Source: Gnetum montanum (taxonomy: Eukaryota; Streptophyta; Gnetopsida; Gnetales; Gnetaceae). Taken from it: 64,000 nt of DNA. The translations under genes were made by a program, and so were the position numbers. Positions 12,099 through 22,341 of the stretch are shown here, piece by piece. Every line of letters starts with the position of its first letter. The stretch's first letter is position 1. The stretch spans positions 350,334 to 414,333 of the forward strand of contig MNCI01024940.1 in assembly GCA_015680685.1 (NCBI GenBank), read 5' to 3'. The notes beneath the pieces were generated by a model, which saw nothing but the letters and a program-made list of their open reading frames with translations, ran no database searches and was not told where the DNA came from.

Positions 12099-12105
12099 AT
12101 TTATA
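12099..12105 (-). promoter_or_regulatory. LTR TATA box (N1)
   Basis: TATAAAT on the minus strand, between the subrepeat region and the inner LTR end, the same relative position as the TATA boxes of the C, P1 and P2 LTRs. Confidence 0.6.
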
Positions 12106-12649
12106 GGATTTTGGGCATGAGATTCGGATCTAGGAGAACATCAGTGGTTGGAGGGATGAGAAAAATTCAGATCGGGTGATAGGTTTGTGCATTGACTGGA
12201 TGCATGAAATGTTACAATGTACAAAATCTAGCATGACCAACTTCTACGCTGGCATATGAAACCCACAACATATGAACTTGGCATGCTGAAAGAATTTGAA
12301 ATTTACAAAAGAATCTTTATGTTACAAAAAAGAATTTTTCCTCTGGCCTCTAGATCTATGCTCTGGTGTGTTTTTTTCTTCATCAGCATGTCCTGGAAGG
12401 CTCTGGCGTGTCTCAACATTGATGTACAGTGTCCAGCATATGGGAATTCAATGTCACAAGTGCACACGTTGTATCATACACTACTCCATACGCTATCATA
12501 CTCTGCTCAACGTGTGCAAAAAAAATAGTGCATTTTGATCCCAATTTTGACCTCTGAAGCTTGTTCTAAAGGTAGATCTACATGTATGATGTCTGGAGGG
12601 TTCTTCAAGTCAAATTTGAGCCGATTTTGCCTTGGATTTGATGCTATTA

Positions 12650-13620
12650 TGGATCACTTTGGATTGGTTACGCTGGGCTTACGTTGGCCAACATAAGCCT
12701 TAGTGTGACCAAGTGAAACTGCCATCTCTAAAGCTGGGTTCTATATGCTAATGCCTATTTCTTGATGTCTAAATGCTGCTTGTCCTTTAGGGTGCTCCGA
12801 ATGCTATCTTTTGACTCATTTTGATGCAGGTTTAGGCCTATTTTATGTGGTTATGCTATTCATACATTGTGTAGCGTATGAAAAAGTAACCCTAGCGTAA
12901 TCAAGTAAAAATGGCATATTTGAGGCCCAAATTTGGATTTTTTGAAGCCTGTGAACAAGTACAAGTGCTTATGGTCTCTATGGGTTTCTCTAGTATCAAA
13001 GATGCTACCTAAAAATGCTTGTTTTGCCCTATTTTTTCTTGATTACGTTGTGCTTACACTGTGCAGTGTAAGCTAAACGTATGAACTAAAGAATGCATCA
13101 TTTGAGGGCTAATCTTTGAGTTTATAGAGCTTTTGATGATACAAAAATTCTTCCCAGCCCCTGGAAGTCCAATCCATGTCAAAATGTTTCCTTGAGATGT
13201 TTGAATTGGGCTGTTTTAGCTTGGTCACGCTGTTCATACACTGTGCAACATATGAAAATGTAGCTCCAGCGTAATCAACTGAAAATACCCCATTTAAGGC
13301 CCAAATTTTGATTTCCTGGAGGCTGGGAGCTACTGGGGGCCTTGGTGAAGGTCATGGGGAGGTCCTTGTGCTTGATTTTGACCTATTTTGACTTAGTTTT
13401 GGGGCTTCAAAAGTTGGTTATTCTAATCCTTACGTTGTGCAATGTAAGCCACAGCATAACCAAAGTGTACTGAGCCAAAACCAAGCATTTTGAGCCCGAA
13501 ACTTTTGATTTTGGATTCCAGAAGTTGGTGTAGTCACCTATGGGCCCTAGGGGGACCTTTCCTATTGAATCATGAACCATCTAGGGCTTTTTTGAAGGCC
13601 TCCAAGTTTGTTCATGCTGT
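12650..13620 (-). repeat. LTR subrepeats of N1, about 190 bp period
   Basis: Five diverged units with a landmark of the type TTACGYTGNGCTTACRYTG, at about 12,665, 12,848, 13,035, 13,222 and 13,420 (spacing about 180-200 bp). Each carries an inverted-repeat-like box such as TACACTGTGCAGTGTAAG, then AAATGGCATTTGAGGCCC-like sequence. The layout equals the U3 subrepeats of C, although the sequences have diverged. Confidence 0.7.
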
Positions 13621-13697
13621 ATTCATACTTGGGTAGCTGCATGACTTAGCTTGAATCTTGTCTAAAAGTGCTAGGACAAAAATTTGTGGTGTTTTTA

Positions 13698-16157
13698 GCA
13701 GGCCTTCAAAAAGGTACTTGGCCCAGTTATAATGGGTCCATTCTTCCATGACCTTCCTCATGATCCAAGCTTTCTCTACTCCAAATAACTTCCCATGGGA
13801 GAGTAGCTTGGGGAAAGCACAGGCCTAGAAGATAGGGTAAACCGTTTAAGCCACTGCTAGCTTGTCCTTATGGATGTAAATCCCCTTTTAGTCCTTGCTT
13901 GTCCCCAACCATTCCTTGATGTCCCCTTGATGGTTTTCATCCTTGTTAGTCTTTTCTCCTACAAGGAGACCATCAAAGGAAATGCCAAAAAGATCCGCAA
14001 AAATTTTATCATTAATTTTGAACACCACCCACGCATTATGAACCCATGTGTGGAAGTAGTTAGCCTTTTCAAAAAAGGAATCAGCTAGGGAAGGCATTTT
14101 TGTAGTTGGGACACTTAGATTTATAGCTAGGAATAAATCCATGAGCCCAGACTCCTATAGTTTGTGAACAAGGGTGGTTGGGGACCCATTGCAAAGCCAA
14201 CGCTGAGTCTCCTCCACCTCCCCATACTTGAAGAAGAGGTCGATTTCATCATGTCCAGAGGTAATCACTGTAACCTCTTGGGATTTTCTTGCTACTACAA
14301 TGATTAGCAAAAAAATCAGAAAAAGAAAAAATAAAGGCAATGTCAATCACTTGAACACACACAAAAAAATACATAACTTAACGTACTAGGTTTGAATGGC
14401 ATAGGGAATGGTGGAATTTCCACCAAAACATCTTCTACGGTAAGTGGTTGGTGATTGTCCCATTTCCTATCCAACCAACCAAGCTTCTTACACTTCCAAT
14501 AAAACTTGACATACTTAGTTGGGTATGATTTGAAATCAAGCCCAAGTTGTCCTATGACACTAGCATGCATGTTCCCGATAGAGGAGAACTCTAGCAAAGT
14601 CGTTTGGGCCAAAGCCAATGTATCCATGTTACAGTGAAGACCATCCTTGTTGATCATAGACTTGGTAGCAAGAAAAACACAGTAAGTATTTTTGACCATG
14701 CAAGATAAACAATACAATATGCTTGAAACATCTTCATAAGACTCACTCGTCGGCACAATAAATGATCCTAGGTGGGTTCTGGAAGTAGGTACCCATGTGA
14801 CAGGTGACAAACAACATGTTGTATTTGTGGTAGCATTTGAATTTGGGCATGTCCCAAATCCAACTCAAGTGTCTTAGGCCCCTCCTACTTGTTCCTTATA
14901 CCCCTTCACCCTCAATTGACCTATCAGCCATCAACTTTAAGATGCCCCATTTTGCCCTGGGCAACAACGTTTTAGTAAGTACAGTAGCTGTTTTGGCTTA
15001 TAAGTGTGATCACACGATGACACTGAAGTGGAAAGGAGGAACTCTAAGAACTTCAAGCATCCTCCTAGAACCAGAATTCTTGATGCCCCACCCATGCATG
15101 GGGAGGAGGGCCATTTTCCATAGGTTCACTTAGGTAGCACAGGATGCTTACCACTTCTAGCACAATCAAGATAGGTTTCCACATGACCCTGCATGGCAAA
15201 GAACCAAATGTTAACACTGTGTTCAAGTGATGGTTACTGATGTAGTGTAGCGTAACCCTTGTTGTACAGTGTTTTTCCTTAGGTATGAAATAGTAAGTCC
15301 CTAGTAAAACAAAACTAAACATTGCATAAAGTGTAGCAAAGTATCACGGGTAGCGTAGCATAGCAGCTATGCCCTATATAGCATAGCGTAGCAGGCATAC
15401 CCTGTATAGCATAGTGTAATAGTTACACTTTGCATAAGGGTGATAGCTACAATACGTGTAGCATAGCGGAACACCCACACCCTAGGTAAGTATAGCAAAG
15501 TGGTAAGCATAGTAAAACACTAACAACCATAGTAGAGTAATAGTATCAATAGCATAGCAGGTCTACTGGCTAGCCACGTAGTGAGCTTGTTAGCATAGCC
15601 GCATAGCAATCATGATAGCTAGGGTAGCGTAGTGTGAAAGGAACCCAAAATCGTAACATAGTGAGAGTTACAATGTCAAAATAACATGACTTTAGAAAAA
15701 TACACACAATGTTCCTATTGTCCCAACCCTGCCCCACTGCATGAAACATAGCCAAGTAAAATACACACACAATAAACTCACCCCTTGCTCATGCTATGCT
15801 ACACCATGCATGTTCTACGTTGCCTGAAACATCACAAACAAAAAATCCCGTCTAAGGGTGGTACACTACATTAAGCATGCGCTACATCACCCAGAACCAT
15901 CCAAACCCCTACAATAGTGTAGCAACCATTCTTAAAAATGGTGGGCAAGGTGGTGCTGTACATAGCCATAGCATAGCGACCTCATGGCCATTGAGGCCAA
16001 AGTGGCAACAACCATGGCTCAACGGCCAAAACAACAAGAAAACTAATAATAGTCGCAACAGAGACACAATGACGTTGAAACAACCAAAAGAGTGATGGAA
16101 ATTGCAATCTAACTTGATACATTGCACAAAGCAAATAAAGGTAGTGTAACACTTACC
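13698..16157 (-). pseudogene. Second copy of the antisense multi-exon gene (P1), truncated
   Basis: Homologous to the gene at 1,793-6,649 but on the minus strand, antisense to P1's integrase. Exon 4: 14,294-13,698, acceptor TTGTAG, cut by the N1 LTR just after HYNWAKYLFEGLLK. Exon 3: about 14,660-14,383, with GNMHASVIGQ and KCKKLGWLDRKW matching LHGAMLAQ and QCEARGWLLKDW of the other copy. Exon 2: from 15,188 (acceptor CCATGCAG), reading PMENGPPPHAWVGHQEFWF against AMEPDAPPHDMEIGSQALWF; the rest of exon 2 has many stops. A strong donor (CCTG|GTAAGT) at 16,157-16,151 may end exon 1, leaving an intron of about 1 kb as in N1. Exons 5-8 are missing. Protein similarity is clear although DNA similarity is low. 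Confidence 0.72.
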
Positions 16158-16510
16158 AGGTGGATGGACCCTCCAGCCTTTCCTCAATGCTTTCCTTGGA
16201 GAGGCATCCTAGGGTGTGCTTCACTTCATCCATCTTGGCAAGCCTCTGATGCCTACATTTGCTTTTGCATGCCATTACCTTGCTTACAAATTAGCTTTAT
16301 CAATTGCTACACTACAGCTATTATGCTCTTTCTTTGTTCGACCACGCTATGCTCTGGGTGTTGGCTCTAACAATGAAAACGAAAATTTTACCAGGGGCAA
16401 TCCCCTATTTATAGCCAATGCGGTAAAAAAAATATCACAATCAAGTCCTGAATAACACAGAACACCCCTACAGCATAGCATGTCCCTGCTGCAGCGTAGC
16501 ACTCAGCTGT
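15330..16510 (-). repeat. GTAGCGTAGCATAGCA-type repeats in intron 1 and upstream (P1 copy)
   Basis: Dense short repeats with cores TAGCGTAGCATAGCA and GCTACGCTA-like words, especially 15,340-15,620. More scattered copies (CTACGTTGCC, CATAGCATAGCG, GCAGCGTAGCA) run to about 16,510. Nearly the same words form the palindromic boxes of the P1 and P2 LTRs (20,550-21,320; 25,180-25,750). The block overlaps the proposed intron 1 of the antisense gene copy. I see no independent coding signal here. Confidence 0.65.
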
Positions 16511-16554
16511 AGCATAGCAAGTGGATCCACCAAAATTTTCACTTCATATTTAGA

Positions 16555-16935
16555 AATTTTGCATTATAACAGTCTGCCAAGACCTTAAACTAGCAATTTT
16601 AATTTACAAACTTTGCATAGTAGCAGTCCACAAAAACCTTAAACTAGCAATTTTAATTTACATTATTACATTGTTACAGTCTACTATGACCTTAAATTGG
16701 TAACTTTATTTTAGAAATATTACATTATTACGGTCCACTACGACCTTAAACTAGCAACTTTATTTCACAAATTTTGCATAGTGATGGTCTGCTACGACCT
16801 TAAACTACCAACTCTAACCTCTCCTTTACATTTTAAACTTGTTGATGGTCCGCTATGATCTAAAAATGGCAATATTAAAATGTAATTTTGCATTGTTGTG
16901 GTCCACTAAGACCTTAAACTGGCAATTATGTTGCA
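16555..16935 (+). repeat. Intergenic tandem repeats upstream of P1 integrase
   Basis: About six units of roughly 60 bp. Each has GTCCACTACGACCTTAAACT (or a close variant) followed by AGCAAYTTTAWTT and TTRCAT. The GTCYRCTAYGACCTTAAACT core recurs in P1's 3' region (18,360-18,720) and after C's protease (42,600-42,780). Confidence 0.75.
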
Positions 16936-17159
16936 CTGCATGATTACCTTGTCTACATTTTTATTTCATGTTACTTTATTAAATAGGTATCACTTGACGT
17001 ATTCTTGTTTGATGATTTTCTAGGAGTGCTTCAAAAATGGCTATATAGGGTGATCTCCACATGCCCCTTGACCTAAAAAGACCTCATGGTAGGCTTACAA
17101 GACACTTAAGATTAGAATAAATAGACTTGGAAAACCCCCACACGACTTGATGTCTACTC

Positions 17160-18340
17160 AAAAGGATGCAATACGAAAGCGATCATGGCAATATATCCTT
17201 GTAGGAGATAACACCTTATGCCAACACTCCTTTGATGAGATATTGCTAGCCTAAGTTAGTGGGGAACAAGCACAAAATATTGTTAACGAAGTCCTTGAGG
17301 GACTATGTGGGGGACACATAGCCCCTAGGGCTATGGCAGCAAAACTCAAATGCTTAGGTTACTATTCACCTTGCATAGAATGAGATTATCTTGCCAAAGT
17401 TAGGACATGTGATGTATGCCAACGCCATGCAAGCCTTATACATGTATCACCTACTAAATTACATCCTACATAGATCATGTGGCCTTTCCAATGTTGGGGA
17501 CTAGATATCATAGGACCCATCACGCCTAAGTCTTCTGCAGGACATAGCTTCATTATCACAACAACCAAATACTTCACAAAGTGGATAGAGGCTATTCCCC
17601 TAAGAAAGACCTCATCTCAATAGTTTGTCACTTTATTCTAGATAACATAGTAACAAGGTTTGGTCTTCTGATGACTATTGTGATGGAAAATAGGCCATAG
17701 ATTAGTAGCATGAAAACCAAAACCTTTTGTAAAAACCTTGGCATCAAACACTCTTTTTCATCATCATACGACCCATAGGCGAATGGGTAGGCAGAGGCAA
17801 CCAACAAGGTCATCATCAACCTTGTCAAAACGATGCTCAGTAGCAGCAAGAGGCAATGGCATGAGCAAACCCTCTACGTGCTTTGGGCTTACCATACGAC
17901 ATGCAAAATAGCTATAGGTAAGACTCCATACAGTCTCATTTACGAATTTGAAGTTGTGTTACCTCTTCAATTGTAGGTTCCATCACTTCAAATGATCCTC
18001 TCGAACTTTGTAAATAAGGCTCAAAATAATGAGTCAAGGATCATTGATCTTAACTCCATAGAGGAAGAGCGTGCCCAAACACTTAGTTGCATTGAATGGT
18101 ACTAGGATAAATAGTAGCAAAAGCACCACTACAACTTACATCAATAGCTAATCAAAAAGGGGGACTTAGTCCTCAAGGCCATTTGTGAGCCAATTAGCAA
18201 ATTCTTAGCCAATTGTGAAGGCCCTTTCATAGTCACAAAAGTCTATGAAAATGGGGTGTTCAAACTAGCCAATGTAGATGGTAATGAGTTCACAAATCCT
18301 ATTAATCACTTGTACCTCAAGCCACACTATGTTTGACAAA
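17160..18340 (+). pseudogene. Integrase of P1 (Ty3/gypsy, Tat type)
   Basis: The plus strand translates into an almost complete integrase, the enzyme that inserts element DNA into chromosomes. The N-terminal zinc-binding region reads EVLEGLCGGHIAPR...GYY...CDVCQRH (17,285-17,430), with the first His replaced by Leu. The catalytic core reads WGLDIIGPITPKSS (about 17,493) and YFTKWIEAIPL. The second catalytic position is Glu (VMENRP, 17,680) where DNG is usual. AEATNK (17,787) keeps the third acidic residue. QRQWHEQTLYVLWAYHTT and the C-terminal GPFIVTKVYENGVFKLANVDG end near 18,340. At least eight stops show it is inactive. RT and RNase H are not found upstream. Confidence 0.9.
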
Positions 18341-18344
18341 AAGG

Positions 18345-20140
18345 ATCACATCAAATGCATAACAAAGTAAGCAAAAAGTCTACTATGACTATAAAATGGC
18401 ATAGAAAGTTTGCTATGACTATAAACTAGAACAACATGTCCATTATGACATAAAAATGGCACATATAGTCCGCTATGATAATAAACTAGTACAGCTTGTC
18501 AGCTATGATGTAAAACTGGCATAGCACATCCTTGGGCTATGACATAAAACTGGCACCCACAACATGGTTTGCTATGATCATAAATTAGCCATCCACCATC
18601 TTCCATGATGATAAACTAGCATAATGATCTTCTAGGACCTTAGACCAGCACATTGGTCTACTGGAACCTTAAACTAACACATTCAATAGTCTACCAAGAC
18701 TTTAAAATGGGTTCATAGTGCAATGCTTCGTAACCCACACATGTAACTCTAGTGAACAATCAAGTGTGCACACTTCCAAATTCCTTGGATAGCATGGGGT
18801 GGGACATTATAGTTCTAGAATGCAGTTCACATTGCTAAGGAAAAATCCTCTAGAACACATGCAGCATCACTACCCCTGGCATCTTGCTAATCTTTTGAAG
18901 ATGTCATTTGACATCTTGCTGACCTTTCGGAGCTACCGCTATCATAGCTAGTCATCCTAGTAGTAGCTCTTGCTATCAAGATTGATGTTAGAGTCCCAAC
19001 ACTATTGTGGCCCAGCCACAAGGTTGCCATCCTCTAGCCCTCACCATCATCCAAGCCCAAAATATGTTTAGTTGTTAGGCTCCTTCCCTTGCAGCTATAC
19101 TACATGATGTTGGCCTTGGATGAGGAATCTTGAGCACCCGCATCACCACCACTCCTAGCCCATTTAGTGCTAACCTTACTAGCCTGACACTACCAAAACT
19201 GATGCTGGCCTTCTCTCTTTGGACATTAAGCATGTTAGACACAACACTTGACACTCTGGCAGTGTCCAAAATAAGCAGGACTTTACCCTCACTTCATTTC
19301 ATGGCTGCTTTTTCTGGTTTTCTCTCTGTTGTTTTGTAGGATATAACCAAAGATGGTGTCATTCAGAGATGCGATTAGCCACGAGACCAAGACACTACAT
19401 TTTTTTTAAGTGTTCACTTTGATTAGCTTAGCTACTTGGTAGTGCACACCCTACTCTCCCTTTCAGCCAACTTAATCCTCCATTCCCTATACCCACAAGT
19501 TTTCTTGATGCACATGAAGCCCATTCACATGCCCAAATGCCAAGTCCATGATGGGCGTAATGCAACTTGCCCCATGGGAAGCATCTGTGGGCAGGTCAAA
19601 GGCCCACATGGATGTAACTTAACTCATCTTGAGGAGGAAACACCTATCCTGCAACAACAACAAGGTTGTTTGCAAGTGAACGTGGGTGTATAGCAAAGGA
19701 AAAGCACAAAAATGCAAAAGAGTAGAAAAGCTCAAAAAAAAGGGGGAACAAGTGCCTAAAAAATGGCACCACAGCTTCTTTACAATTTCTTTGGCCATTA
19801 ATCACCCATCCCTAAGCACTCTGATGAGAGGTCAAAGGCCAACAAGGAAAGACACCCATGCGCACTGACCCCTTCACAAGCACTCTGATGAGGGATCATG
19901 CTATGGCAACAGTTCTGCAAAGTGTTGCATTTTACATTAACTCGTTCCTCAAACTTATTTCCTCAAATCCATCCCTTTCTCGGTTATCCTACATTGCCCT
20001 CCAGGCATCCTCAAAAGTGACAAAGCATCATCTGAATGGACACTGAAGAGTGATGTTGGTATCTTGTTCTACATGGTGTTTCGTATTCCTTATTGACGTC
20101 TCTCAGGAAAGTCCTCTAGATATTAATAATGAGGGACCAT
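18345..20140 (+). repeat. 3' untranslated region of P1 with tandem repeats
   Basis: From 18,360 to about 18,720 there are roughly ten units of 30-40 bp around CTATGACTATAAACTAGCA or CTATGACATAAAACTGGCA. From 18,720 to 20,140 I recognise no gene, only low-complexity plant-like sequence between the integrase and the LTR. The last bases before the LTR (AATGAGGGACCA) are purine-rich enough to be a worn polypurine tract. Confidence 0.6.
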
Positions 20141-20519
20141 TGAAACACCATAAATTTTGGGACTCTCATGATTCAATAGTCCCAAAAATTTGTACAAGGA
20201 CCCTTACAAGCGTGATGTCACGATGGATCATGCAGATGACATGGCACCTCAGAATTCCTAACACATGTAAAGCTACTTCCGAGCTTACCTGCCACCCTTT
20301 GCAACACAATCAACATGGAACCTAGCCACAAGGCCAATTTTCATGAAAAAGGCACCAAGGGTAGATCGAATAGTTTGAAAAATTTTCTATCTCCTAGGCT
20401 GATAGGCTTGCTACACAATCTAGCTTGCCTAGCTCGACACTTGACCCGACTGATAGTATACCCAAGGACCATGCTAGGAGTTGTCAAAGGTGTTTAGGAT
20501 GAGTGAAATAGATTAGCAA

Positions 20520-21370
20520 GTTTTTTAACTATGAGACCTATTATGCTTCGCTACACTACACAACATAGCAGGCCTTGAGTAGACTGAATAGGCATCAAGA
20601 ATGTAGTTGACAATGACTCAGTCCTCCAAGATATCTACCCCACTTCGTCCTTGATGCATGAGCAAGAAAATGTAGTAAAATGTGGTAAATTTTATTAGAA
20701 ATCATCTCAATTTGAGTGTTACACTATGTAGCATAGGACAGCGTAGCTAGGGTGTACTTTGACAATTCTCCTACTTAGATGGATCTGATGGAGTAATCAT
20801 ATTTGCCCATGCTTCAACTGTAAAATAGGTTTTCTCTATTGCCATGCCAAGACATGATTGACATTATGATTGCAAAGTAAGTCAGAATTTGAGCCAAATT
20901 GGATTCTATACTATGAAATGTAGCACAATGTAGTAGGGTCAGAATGAACAAAGGTCTCATACCAATTGGTTCCTAGCAAAGGGATTGCACTTGGCCATAT
21001 TTAGATCTCCAAGATTGCCTATCTCGCTTCTCCCCTCAGGCCCTAAGTAGAATTGCTCGACAAAGCATCGTATATTGAATAGGAATTCATGTCACATTGG
21101 CTACTATGCCATGCTACGCTACATAGCATAGCAAGGACACAAAGCATAAAAGTGTTCCAAGGATGAACATCACAGGTCCTAGGACTTTTTAGCATAAAAG
21201 ATAGGGTTGCAGTTGCTTGCTGGGCTAGGCCTCAAATAGGTATTTTCAGCTCTTGGGTAAAGTTCCTGTTAGACTAACAGCTATGCTCTACTGAGCTACA
21301 TAGTGTAGCGCAGCGTACTATGCAAGTGTTTACACTATGCCCATACACTGGGTAGTGTAAGTAGCATAAC
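20520..21370 (+). repeat. Subrepeats in the P1 LTR with GCTACGCTAC boxes
   Basis: Boxes at about 20,552, 20,725, 20,918, 21,112 and 21,298 (spacing about 175-195 bp) contain arms of the type CTACGCTACATAGCATAGCA or TACACTATGTAGCATAGG, that is TACRCTA and its complement TAGYGTA around a short loop. Confidence 0.7.
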
Positions 21371-21761
21371 ACTCATATGAAAGTATTAGGACATCTTCGG
21401 TCAGCTCTAGAACTTGTTGGCAATAGTCACTCCTATCCTGGCATCTCTTCAATGGATATATTAGCAAGTTTTCCTTGTTTTGCACCCCCCTTGATTATCC
21501 CCAAATTTTTCCCTACACTTGACCCTACTCACAAGAGCAAGGAAGATGTAGTTCTAGGGCACAGGCTACACCTTGCCTGGCATTGTTTGTAACAAACATA
21601 GTAGTTCATTAGATTTTGGCACATGCAGCTTGAATGGTATGGTCATGACGTAGCAAGTTTCACATTTAGCATTACACAGTAGCATGGCATGGTCATGTTT
21701 TCACTCTATGGGACCCAAGACACATGGCATCCAAACCATGTTTCTCGCCCACCCTCAACTC

Positions 21762-21768
21762 TATAAAT
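21762..21768 (+). promoter_or_regulatory. LTR TATA box (P1)
   Basis: TATAAAT within CAACTCTATAAATACCCTGG. The alignable P2 LTR has TATAAATAACCC at the same relative place, both followed by a GCTCAAAGGGT or GTTCAAAGGGT block. Confidence 0.65.
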
Positions 21769-22341
21769 ACCCTGGTGAACAATGTTCAAAGGGTTGGCTT
21801 TTGGTTGGCTCTTGGCATTCTTAGCTTTTGGATTGGGCTTCCTTGCAATCAGCATTTTGGCATTTAGGCTTTCTAGTGATTAGCTTTGGCAAGGAGATTG
21901 GCAAGCAGAGAGTTCTTGTTAGCAAGCTAATGACAACAGTCCAAGGAGCCATGAGCATACCGCTTTGTTGTAAGCTATGCCTATCCACACTATTCCTTAG
22001 TTGTGCACCTTCTTCAACCAAACAAAGATCATATCCTCTAATTTTGGGGTGGTGCACTTTCTCACTCACACCTATTTCATTTCATTTTGCAATTATCATA
22101 TTTTGCATTATTGTCTATCAGTTTATGTTTGTTGTTCATTGCTTAAGTTATACCTAAAATCTTTAAAAAAACATTAATGAAAGGTTATTATACACTGATT
22201 AAGTCCTTTCTTGATCGCCCAGACCATTCAAGGTACCTCGTTTTCACTTTTCTCCAGCTCAGCTCTCACATGAATCTAGGGTTAGGTTGTATGCTTGGTA
22301 ACCTCTCGATGTTCCAGCCATTGATGTTTTTGGTTACTATA

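Larger units (their letters stand above)
1..13697 (-). mobile_element. Tat/Ogre-like Ty3/gypsy retrotransposon N1, 3' part beyond window
   Basis: Minus-strand LTR retrotransposon read from right to left: 5' LTR (13,697 to 11,547), gag (about 11,237 to 8,230), protease (about 8,220 to 7,355), a 6.5-kb interval holding an oppositely oriented multi-exon gene, then the start of reverse transcriptase (about 870 to 1). RNase H, integrase and 3' LTR would lie left of the window. The gag zinc knuckle and RT motifs are of the plant Tat/Ogre type. Frameshifts, stops and N bases show it is decayed. Its LTR starts inside exon 4 of the antisense gene of element P1, so N1 is younger than P1. The target duplication cannot be tested because the other end is missing. 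Confidence 0.85.
11547..13697 (-). repeat. 5' LTR of N1 (about 2.15 kb)
   Basis: Called by homology to the paired LTRs of C. The outer end (13,697 on the minus strand, TAAAAACACCACAAA) matches TGAAACACCACAAAAATTTT at the start of C's LTRs. The inner end matches C's terminal block (CAAAATC...TGTACCGTAC near 11,547-11,560). A middle block around 12,300 (AAATTTACAAAAGAATC) matches C at 37,290 in reverse. Just inside the element, minus-strand sequence 11,546-11,527 contains GCTAGAAGGAGG, the decayed primer-binding site. A TATAAAT box lies at 12,105-12,099. The TG/CA ends are mutated. Confidence 0.8.
13698..22341 (+). mobile_element. Tat/Ogre-like retrotransposon P1, 5' part missing
   Basis: Plus-strand element recognised from its integrase (17,160-18,340), 3' untranslated repeats and 3' LTR (20,141-22,341). 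Upstream of the integrase is a minus-strand copy of the antisense gene, cut at 13,698 by the N1 LTR. RT and RNase H are absent between the repeats (16,555-16,935) and the integrase, so there is an internal deletion. gag, protease and the 5' LTR are outside the window or lost. The right flank is satellite A, so P1 inserted next to or into that array. Confidence 0.75.
20141..22341 (+). repeat. 3' LTR of P1 (about 2.2 kb)
   Basis: Begins TGAAACACCATAAATTTTGG, closely matching the start of C's LTRs, and ends TTGGTTACTATA at 22,341, matching the end of the P2 5' LTR (TTCGATCACTACA at 26,546). Shared blocks with P2 include GGAGTTGT...GTGTTTAGGATG (20,478 against 25,110) and the segment from the TATA box (21,762) through CAGACCATTCAAGG (22,220). 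The outer base after the end is satellite A. U3 contains about five box-bearing subrepeats. Confidence 0.8.

Noticed and set aside
18720-20140. Several short plus-strand frames between P1 integrase and LTR
   Set aside because: All under 95 codons, no domain, and no conservation with the other elements.
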